Shown: positions 50,484 through 59,759 of the stretch, one piece after another | Layout of the letters: each line of letters starts with the position of its first letter | How positions within the stretch are numbered: the stretch's first letter is position 1 | Source: Citrus sinensis | Lineage: Eukaryota; Streptophyta; Magnoliopsida; Sapindales; Rutaceae | NCBI RefSeq assembly: GCF_022201045.2 | Contig: NC_068563.1 | Location: 29,051,001 to 29,115,000 of the forward strand | Direction of reading: 5' to 3' | Length of the DNA: 64,000 nucleotides | The notes under the pieces: model-generated | Seen by the model: only the letters and a program-made list of their open reading frames with translations | Database searches by the model: none | Told to the model about the DNA's origin: nothing | Program-made: the position numbers and the translations under genes

Positions 50484-52886
50484 ATGGATCCAAATTCCAA
50501 TCGGTTTTCTGATTTCATTAGTGGTTTCAAAGTTGATGATGAAACCGTTGTACCAAATGCAAATCAGTACTCAAATACTGAAAATGGATTCAAGTTCACT
50601 CTTCCCTCACCTGATCTAAACTTTTTAGATATCTCTTTTAATCCCCTTAATCCTGATCCTGGTATCATCACTCCATCCTCAACTGCGAGTCCAGACTTAG
50701 AATCTTTGGGCGCCTCTACGAGTTTGAGCCCGGATGGAAGCTCCTTTGCTCAGTCCTCAGGCTGGAGTCCGGAAGGAGAGGCTTCCTCTCCCTCGGATGA
50801 CAGTGATTCTTCAGACCCAGTTCTCAAGTACATAAGCCAGATGCTCATGGAAGAGAAAATGGAGGAGAAGCCGTGTATGTTTTATGATCCGTTGGCTTTA
50901 CAAGCCACTGAGAGATCGTTGTATGAAGTACTTGGTGAGCGGCAGCCATACTATCCTCCATCACTTAATCAACCTCAACCCTCTGTCTACCTGAATTCCG
51001 GGAGCGGTGAGAAAAGCAATATATTTTCTAATAATAGCAGTGATTTTAATAGTGATTCTGGTGCTGTTAGTAGCACCAGTAGCGGCGGCAGTGATTTTGT
51101 CGAATCACTGTTGGTTGGTGATACTGCAGAATTTAATGGCTCTTTTTTACGAAACCCTTTACCTGAGGATTACCATTCGAAGTCCAATTCACAGCAGCAG
51201 AGTTCGCAATTTTCTGTCAACCCACCAGATAGCATGACTACTATTGGCACTGGGTTGATGAGTTCTGTGAATGAGTTTCTGGCTCAGAACATGCTTAGTG
51301 ATAGGGAGTCTGTCCTGCAGTTCAAGAAAGGAATGGAGGAAGCTAGCAAGTTCCTTCCTACTGGTAATCAACTAATTATTGATTTGGAAAGCTACGGTTT
51401 CTCTACAGAACAAAAGGAAGACACTTCCAGAGTGGTGGTCAAGGTGGAGAAGGAAGAGAGGGAGAACTCGCCTGAAGGGTCAAGGGGTAGAAAGAACCAC
51501 CAGCGGGAAGATGTGGATTTAGATGAAGAGAGGAGTAATAAGCAATCGGCTCTTTACACGGAAGAGAGTGAATTATCTGATATGTTTGATAAGGTGTTGC
51601 TGCTTCATGTTGATTCAAATGGTAAGCCTATAATGTGTACTAAGGGTCAAGGTGAAGACAGCTTGCTGCAAAAGGGACAATCAAATGGATCTGGTGAGAA
51701 ATCTCGCTCCAGGAAGCAGGGGAAGAGGAAGGATACTGTGGATTTGAGGACTCTACTTATTCTCTGTGCACAAGCTGTTTCCTCTAATGACTACAGGACT
51801 GCTAATGAGCTACTTAAGCAGATTAGGCAACACTCTTCCCTGACCGGCGATGGATCTCAGAGGCTGGCACATTGGTTTGCCAATGGCCTTGAAGCACGCA
51901 TGGCTGGCAGTGGAACAGGAACTAAAAGTTTCTTGATGTCCCTCGCTCCTAGGAAATCTGCTGCTGATATGTTGAAAGCTTATAAAGTTTATCTTTCTGC
52001 CTGCCCATTTAAGAAGTTAGCCATTATGTTTACCATCAAAATGATTATGAAAGTGTCTGAAAAAGCATCAACTCTTCACATTGTAGATTTTGGTATCCGG
52101 TATGGATTCCAATGGCCGATGCTCATTCAATTTCTCTCAATGAGAACCGGTGGCCCTCCCAGGCTACGAATAACTGGGATAGAGCTTCCCCAACCTGGTT
52201 TTCGGCCAGCAGAAAGAATTGAGGAGACTGGTCGTCGTTTGGCAAAGTATTGTCAGCGGTTTAATGTTCCATTTGAGTACAATTGCATAGCCTCGCAGAA
52301 CTGGGAAACAATCCAAATTGAGGACCTGAAGATAAACCCAGATGAGGTGCTTGCTGTGAACTCTTTGTTCAGGTTTAAGAACCTCCTTGATGAGACTGTG
52401 GATGTGAACTGTCCGAGGAATTCCGTCTTGAAGCTAATCAGGAAGATAAAGCCTGATATTTTTGTCAATTCTATTGTCAATGGGTCCTACAATGCTCCTT
52501 TTTTTGTCACAAGATTTCGTGAAGCAATCTTTCACTTCTCTTCCCTGTTTGATATGTTTGATACTACCATGCCCCGTGAAGATCCAGAGAGGTTGATGTT
52601 TGAAAGAGAAGTTTATGGGCGAGAGGCAATGAATGTTATTGCCTGCGAGGGCTTGGAGAGGGTTGAGAGGCCTGAGACATACAAGCAGTGGCAGGCGCGG
52701 ACCATAAGGGCTGGGTTTAAGCAGCTGCCACTGAACCAGGAGCTGATGGAGAAACTTATGGGTAAGTTGAAGGCTTGGTACCACAAGGACTTTGTAATTG
52801 ATCAAGACAACAACTGGATGCTGCAGGGATGGAAGGGGAGAATTGTTTTTGCTTCCTCTTGTTGGGTACCTGCGCCGGAGTTGTGA
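50484..52886 (+). CDS. SCL14: GRAS transcription regulator, SCL14/SCL33 group (copy 1)
   Basis: A single-exon gene of 800 aa. The start is the ATG at 50484; nine more codons upstream are open but lack an ATG. The variable N-terminus is acidic and Ser-rich and carries the subgroup motif DPVLKYISQMLMEEKMEEKP (111-130) followed by DPLALQATERSLYEVLGE (135-152). A basic patch RSRKQGKRK precedes the GRAS domain (about 419-795). Motifs in order: LHR1 LLILCAQAV (424-432), VHIID as LHIVD (531-535), LHR2 region, PFYRE region APFFVTRFREAIFHF (671-685), RVER (726-729), and SAW WMLQGWKGR to CWVP (778-795). SCL14-type proteins are nuclear co-regulators; Arabidopsis SCL14 works with TGA bZIP factors to induce detoxification genes. 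Domain complete, so likely functional. Confidence 0.93.
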   Translation: MDPNSNRFSDFISGFKVDDETVVPNANQYSNTENGFKFTLPSPDLNFLDISFNPLNPDPGIITPSSTASPDLESLGASTSLSPDGSSFAQSSGWSPEGEASSPSDDSDSSDPVLKYISQMLMEEKMEEKPCMFYDPLALQATERSLYEVLGERQPYYPPSLNQPQPSVYLNSGSGEKSNIFSNNSSDFNSDSGAVSSTSSGGSDFVESLLVGDTAEFNGSFLRNPLPEDYHSKSNSQQQSSQFSVNPPDSMTTIGTGLMSSVNEFLAQNMLSDRESVLQFKKGMEEASKFLPTGNQLIIDLESYGFSTEQKEDTSRVVVKVEKEERENSPEGSRGRKNHQREDVDLDEERSNKQSALYTEESELSDMFDKVLLLHVDSNGKPIMCTKGQGEDSLLQKGQSNGSGEKSRSRKQGKRKDTVDLRTLLILCAQAVSSNDYRTANELLKQIRQHSSLTGDGSQRLAHWFANGLEARMAGSGTGTKSFLMSLAPRKSAADMLKAYKVYLSACPFKKLAIMFTIKMIMKVSEKASTLHIVDFGIRYGFQWPMLIQFLSMRTGGPPRLRITGIELPQPGFRPAERIEETGRRLAKYCQRFNVPFEYNCIASQNWETIQIEDLKINPDEVLAVNSLFRFKNLLDETVDVNCPRNSVLKLIRKIKPDIFVNSIVNGSYNAPFFVTRFREAIFHFSSLFDMFDTTMPREDPERLMFEREVYGREAMNVIACEGLERVERPETYKQWQARTIRAGFKQLPLNQELMEKLMGKLKAWYHKDFVIDQDNNWMLQGWKGRIVFASSCWVPAPEL

Positions 52887-53956
52887 TTGGGAGGTATGAT
52901 ATTTTTCCTGGACCAGTCAGGAAAGAATAACCTGGGAAGTGGATGAAGGTATTATCCCCAACAAGTTCATTTTTATTCTCTCCTGCTTTCTCTTTCACGT
53001 ACATTCAAATATATGAGATGTCCATGTACGTATTTCATTATGCATGTATGTATGAAAATTAGAATAATCATAGTATATATAGCAATATAAGCTTGGTTTT
53101 AGACAATTGATTAATGGAGAAATCTAGAACAAAGCTAAAGTATATGCAGCAATACAAGCTTGGTTCTAGAAAATTGACTAATGCAGAAATCTAGAACACA
53201 GCTAACTGTTTGTGGTTTTGTTGTGATTTCAGATTCCTGACCTGGTGTTTATCATCAGTGAATAAAAAAAAAAACCAGCAGATGATCGTGCAATTACTGT
53301 AGTATGGTTAAAGCTTGTTGGTCACTCTGCAAAGTATGGTTATCTTGATGATGTTGGTGGTAGACAATTATAGGTTTAGAAACTTCATGTGGTAGAGAAA
53401 AGCTTGGGGACATTCTCCAATCCCCTAAGTTCTGTTGCAGGGGCTGTTTGTGATGGTACTCCAGTGTAGACCTCATCTTTTTGTTTCTGTAAATATTTCC
53501 TTTAGTTACATTAGTTGTGTTTTGGTTCTATCAGTAATAATGAAAGTGAAATTTGAAATTTCATTATTTCTTTTTGCTGTTATGTTCATCATTACTTCTA
53601 AACTTATGTGCACTGCTTTTGATTGGTTTATGTCTGCTTTTCATCTCACCTTTGTGTTTGAATCAAAAGTTCATTGAGAGTTCCAGTACTGCTAATGTGA
53701 GTGAGACTTTTCTGTCTATGAAATCTGCTCATGGTTTAGCCGCTACCCAGTGAATGATAATCAGCGGATGTCACAGTGATGGAAGAGGTGAATTCTTTTT
53801 TGATTTAATAAAGGTTTCTCATTTGTTATCACTTCTTTCTTTCCGGGACCTGGGGATTAAACTACGATTAATATATCATTTCATGATGTCGAAATATTTA
53901 CTCCTCACAACGTTAAATCCCAAATTATGCGACAGTCAATTTAAGAATAATGCATT
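52887..53956. other. 3' UTR region of GRAS copy 1 and spacer
   Basis: GAG followed by GTATGA at 52893 and TTTCAG at 53227-53232 could border a 3' UTR intron. This region holds the 67-bp direct duplication at 53072. No ORF here is convincing. Confidence 0.4.
53072..53205. repeat. Tandem duplication, two 67-bp units
   Basis: Unit 1 (53072-53138) and unit 2 (53139-53205) match closely: each has AGTATAT, AGCAATA-AAGCTTGGTT, a short variable piece, then GAAATCTAGAACA and AGCTAA. The few mismatches suggest an old local duplication. Confidence 0.85.
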
Positions 53957-54707
53957 TAGAGATGTTCGCGGATTGAATTTTACAGATTGCACATCAATTT
54001 ATATTCAATTTATGATTTTGTAGATTATAAATTTTTAATCCAATTCAATCTATGTATTAGTGAAATTCAATCCACATTCAATTGATGCGTCTGCGGATTT
54101 GACTTAATTCATTTCCAATCCACCATTTTGCGGATTGACTTTTGAGCTAAAATTTTTTAATCGTGTCCTATTCATGAACTAACTAAATAAAAAAATTAAT
54201 ATAAAAATAATTTTACTACTGATTAAATTTAAAATTAAATAATATTTAAATAAATAAATTGTTTAAATAAAGCTAGAAAATACATTCAAAGTTTTAAAAT
54301 ATAACACACTAAAATAAAAAAAAATCTCATTTATTTAGATCAGTACATAAAAATTAACTACTTGGGAAGTTATATTTTTTATTTAATTATTTTTATTTTA
54401 TATTATTATCGAATAAGACATAATATAGTTTTAATGTAACTATATTTTAACCTATTTATTTATTAGTAAGTATAATATCATATTTACAAGTTTACTTCTT
54501 ATTAAATTAATATATTTTTTAATTTTTTTTACGAATTCGCGGATTTTTACGGATTCAAAGAAGTAAATTCATATCTAATCCACTGACTACGGATTCTCAA
54601 TTTTTCAATCCAATCCAATCCATCAATCCACCAATCGGATTTTTACGAATCGAATTTTTACGGATCAGATAAATTGAGCGGATAGGATTGGATTCTGAAC
54701 AGCCATG
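53957..54707. mobile_element. Non-autonomous hAT-type element (751 bp)
   Basis: Ends TAGAGATGTTCGCGG (left) and CATGGCTGTTCAGAA (right, reverse complement) share the TGTTC core. Flanking 8-bp repeats are AATGCATT (53949-53956) and AATGCATC (54708-54715), one mismatch. Subterminal zones carry many GCGGATT/AATCC words; the interior is AT-rich without transposase. It lies between GRAS copies 1 and 2. Confidence 0.7.
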
Positions 54708-55482
54708 AATGCATCAAACAACTCGGGCCTTTGTAATGTAACTTCGTGTAATTAAGGCTTTGGAGGAAAGCTCCATTTCCATTAGAGGTGACATGAATTT
54801 GGGCCACTATGACGATACTCTTGGCATTTTTTTTCCCCCGGTTTTTTCTATTGAACAGAACAGATTGAATACATTTTTATTAAAAAAGAAAAAGAAGAAA
54901 AATTGATCGACCGTTAATTAGGAGCTACCAATTCCCTTTTGAATGCTGAAGCAGTTAGAACCCAACTGCTATGTTCAAAATCGCAATATTTTAAGCTAGT
55001 AACCGACCGTTTACCTTGCCTGGATATAACGGCTTTGTTAAGATAATCAGATTGCTCTTAGCCATTAGCAAATGATGGTATGTGGCTCTCATTTGACTTC
55101 AACATGATGACATTACACATTCGAGAACAGTGGAAAGAGATCTGCTGAATAAAATAAGGTCCGAAAATGGTTGAAAGTGATTTGCTGAATATAATAAGGC
55201 GGCGGCGGCAAGTTTTATATTTTAAATGGTACCGTCCGGGAAATTTCATTGCTTGATATAAAGTTGACACTGTACCGGTGCAATAATTATACTGTCTTGC
55301 CTTCAATCCACTTTCCTGGCCATTTCTTCTTCTCCAGGTTTAATTTAAAGACAAAAACAAAGATGTAAACTGGCCAGTCAAAGCCTATGCATCAAATTTT
55401 AATTACATATTTAGTTCAGGTTTTATCATAAGTTGCACAGCTTCTCAGCCAAACATTTCAATATTATATTTCGATTAGGTCC
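54708..55482 (+). other. Upstream region of GRAS copy 2
   Basis: No other gene seen. GATATAAAG near 55254 is a weak TATA candidate; TTCGATTAG before GTCCATG at 55475 resembles a splice acceptor, so a leader intron is possible. Confidence 0.35.
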
Positions 55483-57381
55483 ATGAATGGATTTGAATTT
55501 GGCCGGGGCTCAATTCGGGCCTGTTCAAATCATGAATCTGATCACTCAGCAATGAATGAGTTCATGGATCATCCAACTGATCATCACCTTTCTATTAACT
55601 CAGCTCCATCTTTGGCTTCAAGCTCGGATGGAGCCTCTCGATACAACTTTGAGAATGTTAACTTTTCTTATGCTGTTTTCAAGTATATAAATGATATACT
55701 TATGGAGGAAGACGTAGCCTCTAATACCTGCATGTTGCAGGATTGCTTAGCCCTCCAAGCTACTGAAAAATCCTTCTATGATGTTCTTGGCCAGCAATAT
55801 CCGCCATCTCCTAACCAGTATTCTCATTGTTTCAATCCAAATGGCAACAGCCCGGATGATGACATCGATTGTAGTAGCAGTATTGATAACAACAATAGCT
55901 GTGATGCTACTAACAACGCATCAGATGAAGAGGTAAGGCACTACTCATTAAAAGGTTCGAGGGGAAGAAAAATTCATCAGATTGATGATAGAGATTTCTT
56001 GGATGAAGGCAGAAGCAACAAGCAGCTGGTGCCTTTGCTTGAAGAAGCTGAACGATCTGATATGTTCGTTGAGGTGATGATTCCTAAGGGCGGGAGCTAT
56101 GACTCAGTACAATGTCCTCTTTTTGAAGCTGCAGGCAATAGAGCTGCTCGGAATTTGCCATGTGACAAAACGAAGATTAAAGGGTCAAATAGCAGAATAC
56201 TGCGTATGATGAGGCAAGACAATACAAGTGAAGTAGTAGATTTGTCGAGTCTTTTAACTCAATGCGCGCAAGCTGCGGTAAGCAATGACCATAGGGTTGC
56301 CATCGAGCTATTAAAGCAGATAAGGCAGCATTCTTCCCCAGATGGTGATGGAACTCAAAGGCTGGCTCATTATTTTGCCAATGGCCTCGAGGCTCGCCTG
56401 TCGGGTACCCGGACACCATATTTTTCGCCAGCATTTATTAGCAAGACATCAGTTGCCGATGTCTTAAAAGCTTACATTGTGTACATTTCAGCAAGCCCGT
56501 TCAGGAAGGCATCCAATTTCTTGACGAATAGGATGATTGGCAAAACAACAGAGAAAGCAACAAAGGTTCACATCATTGATTTTGGAATTTCTTATGGCTT
56601 TCAATGGCCATGCTTCATCCAGCGCCAATCATTTAGGCCGGGAGGGCCTCCGAAGATTCGAATAACAGGAATTGAACTCCCTGAACCAGGTTTCCGGCCA
56701 GCGGAAAGAGTTGAAGAAACCGGTCATCGTTTAAAGAAGGCTGCTGAGAGATGTAATGTCCCATTTGAGTACAGTGCGATAGCACAGAAATGGGAAACTA
56801 TCAAACTTGACGATCTCAAGATTGATAGAGATGAGGTGACTGTTGTTACTTGCATGTACCGGTTAAATTACCTCCCTGATGACACACAAGTGAAGGACAG
56901 CTTGCGGGATGCTGTCTTAAGATTGATCAAGAGAATTAACCCGGATTTATTTGTGCATGGAGTTGCTAATGGGACATATAATTCTCCATTTTTTGTGTCA
57001 AGATTTAAGGAGGCTATGTTCCATTTCTCTGCTTTATTTGATATGTTAGAGGCTACTGTACCTACTGAAGATCAAGGGAGGCTGATTTATGAAAGAGAGG
57101 TATTTGGTAGACATGCTATGAATGTGCTAGCTTGTGAGGGACTAGAGAGAATTGATAATCCTGAGACTTACAGGCAATGGCAATCTAGAAATTTGAGAGC
57201 TGGGTTCAGACAGCTTCCAGTGGATCAAGAGCTTTTGAGGAGAGTGAAGAAAATGGTGAAAATGGATTATCACAAGGACTTCGATGCTGATGAGAATGGG
57301 CAGTGGATGCTGCAGGGATGGAAGGGGAAAATACTTTATGCTCTTTCGTTCTGGAAACCTGTTCAGGATTCACAAAATTGA
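55483..57381 (+). CDS. GRAS transcription regulator, SCL14/SCL33 group (copy 2)
   Basis: A single-exon gene of 632 aa, the shortest of the three. The subgroup N-terminal motif is present as YAVFKYINDILMEED (63-77) and MLQDCLALQATEKSFYDVLG (84-103). Compared with copy 1 it lacks about 100-150 residues of the linker between this motif and the GRAS domain. The GRAS domain spans about 252-626: LLTQCAQAA (257-265), VHIID exact (362-366), PFFVSRFKEAMFHF (502-515), and SAW WMLQGWKGK to FWKP (608-626). All motifs are intact. Details such as ERIDNPE where the other copies have ERVERPE mark divergence. The role should match SCL14-type nuclear co-regulators, but subfunction is unknown. Confidence 0.92.
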   Translation: MNGFEFGRGSIRACSNHESDHSAMNEFMDHPTDHHLSINSAPSLASSSDGASRYNFENVNFSYAVFKYINDILMEEDVASNTCMLQDCLALQATEKSFYDVLGQQYPPSPNQYSHCFNPNGNSPDDDIDCSSSIDNNNSCDATNNASDEEVRHYSLKGSRGRKIHQIDDRDFLDEGRSNKQLVPLLEEAERSDMFVEVMIPKGGSYDSVQCPLFEAAGNRAARNLPCDKTKIKGSNSRILRMMRQDNTSEVVDLSSLLTQCAQAAVSNDHRVAIELLKQIRQHSSPDGDGTQRLAHYFANGLEARLSGTRTPYFSPAFISKTSVADVLKAYIVYISASPFRKASNFLTNRMIGKTTEKATKVHIIDFGISYGFQWPCFIQRQSFRPGGPPKIRITGIELPEPGFRPAERVEETGHRLKKAAERCNVPFEYSAIAQKWETIKLDDLKIDRDEVTVVTCMYRLNYLPDDTQVKDSLRDAVLRLIKRINPDLFVHGVANGTYNSPFFVSRFKEAMFHFSALFDMLEATVPTEDQGRLIYEREVFGRHAMNVLACEGLERIDNPETYRQWQSRNLRAGFRQLPVDQELLRRVKKMVKMDYHKDFDADENGQWMLQGWKGKILYALSFWKPVQDSQN

Positions 57382-59759
57382 AACTTTACAAGTTACTACC
57401 AATTTACAGGTGATGATCAACCACTCTCAGATTCCAAGTTTTCATCTTTAGATTATCTTTGCAACTTGGAGGAGCCTAGTCCTTTCTGTACTCCTGCAAC
57501 TCCAAGGTTACACTATATCATGAATTCGTGTAATTCTCCGTAACTTTAAATTTTCAAGCATTCAGGCCAACAATTGGGAGTTAAAATGAGTAAATGACAT
57601 ATGTATTGAATTTAAATACAAAAATGAAAAAAATGCCCTTTTAACTCTCATGGTTACAAAATTTACTGAATTCTGTAATAACACAGAGAGTTAAATAATG
57701 AAATCCATCAATGATACAGTGTTGTGGCAGAGTGGAAACGGTATATTCTAAGGTAGTTTACCTTAAGCTTATAATTATGTATACATTGAACCCCCTTTGT
57801 TATCATTGACTACAGAACGAAACCTTGTACTTTTAGAGAACGCAGCCATCAAAGTTTTTTCTTTTTCAAATCTTCATGCTCGTGCCAGATTGGCTCTTCC
57901 CATTACTGAAATTTTTTAACTTTGTCAAATCACTACTCCTACATTTTTTTTTTTCCTAGTTCTTGAATTCACTACACGACCTTATCGTCATATTATATTG
58001 TTAGTAAAAGAATGAAGAAAAAAAAGAGTAAAGATACATAAAGTCAGAGGGACTGACAACAAAATCCTGTTTTTTAGTGGGGGCAATCTAATTATATTGT
58101 TGTTCAAAGCCCTCAAGAGAATGCAAGGGAAAGTTCCATTTCAGATGAATGATGCATGAATGTGCTTATCGTCGTTTATGACATATCTCCTAGCATTATG
58201 GTTTTTCAATTTCTTTTTGACTGATATGCATTATGATATATATATATATATAAATAACCAGCAACGGGTTCGCTTTTGACTGCTGGATCTTCTAAGCCCC
58301 AAGTCATCAAATAATCATTTGTGGCCAATTTTCCTTGCTTGGAGGCTTTCAACAAACTTGATATATATAATTATCAATGGTGGGTTTTAGGTCAGATCAC
58401 AGCTCGCAGGAGTTTCATTGGAGATCGTCTCTTTTTTATTTGTTTATATATATTGCACATGCATGAATATTCTAATTATTGCTGTATCTGTCTCGTTGAA
58501 GTTTATACTTGTATAAATTTCTAACTTTTGAACCAACACAAAAAGTCTCATCAATTATCCCATATGCAAATTAATGGTCTTGCAGATTCTAATTATGCGG
58601 GTAGAGAGAGAAACACTTAGGTAGAATAGAACAGCTGCATTATATTATCCATATGCTTCAGCATTCTGACTATCACGTTATTAGTAGGGTCGTTTAATAA
58701 AATTGAAACAAATATATTCCAATGGATCAATGATTTATCAACGACACGCACTGTCCCTGCTGGTCCTAATTTTTGTTTAAAAAATAATTTTTTAAGTATC
58801 ATCTAAAAATTTTTACTTTTTTTTAATAAAAGATTTTACGTATAACTCCTGGATTTAAATAATCTTAAGATAGGTTTAAAATTATTTTTTCGCCACTAAA
58901 ATCACTGTAATTGAGTATGTAAATAAAAAAGAAAATAAAAACACCTGGGAAAATCAAATTCTTTATGTCCCATTAAAAAAAGTGAATTTAAATCCTAAGC
59001 ACGCCACTAATACAACACATGGCGTGATTTCATCGGACGGTCTCGTGTGGGCCATGCCGTGAAAATTTTTGGAATGCAAGTAAGATATGCTATTCAGAGG
59101 AGGACTAGTCAACTTCTACGATGAAATTGAAAAAAAAAAAGGTGAAAATAATAATTGACTCATGATCGGAACAAGAATGACAAAGCCCCACGGCACTTCT
59201 ATAGATAATGCCATAATCTGTCACGTACATCTGGTCAAATGACTTGAGGACCAAGGCTAGCTGTTGTTTGTGTTGAAAAGTTAAAACATAATATAACACA
59301 ATTAATAATACACATAACATTATGTTCCCAAAGCCCTTCAATGTAACTGGGATCACCAGTCTCAAAACGGTGTGTATTGATTGGCGGCCGACTGTGGCTC
59401 GGCGTAACTGACTTTCTCGGAAAGTTCATCAAAACTTTTAAGTTATAGCTCTTTTTTTTTTATTATATAGGATTAGGGCATTAATGCTAATCACATACCA
59501 GTGAAAACTCAACTTCGAGAACATGCCGAGGTTTGATTGAGGTGCCCTTCATTCTTCTTTGATTCAATTAATATTCTCTTCAATCTGTCAATTATTTGTG
59601 CTTGATTTTGTACTCTTGCATAAATTTCCGGTCTTGTTCTTGAGTTTCTGAGATATATCCCGCCATAAAAATCGCAGCATTTTATTTCATTTCTTGACTC
59701 AAAACTTAAATTCTTCATCATAAACTTCCCATTAGATATATCCTCTCATAAAGGTTTGT
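57382..59759. other. Spacer between GRAS copies 2 and 3
   Basis: Contains the copy 2 3' UTR, short TA runs (near 58233-58251) and the copy 3 promoter (TTATTATATAGG near 59460, about 290 bp before the ATG). Short ORFs have no recognisable domain. Confidence 0.5.
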
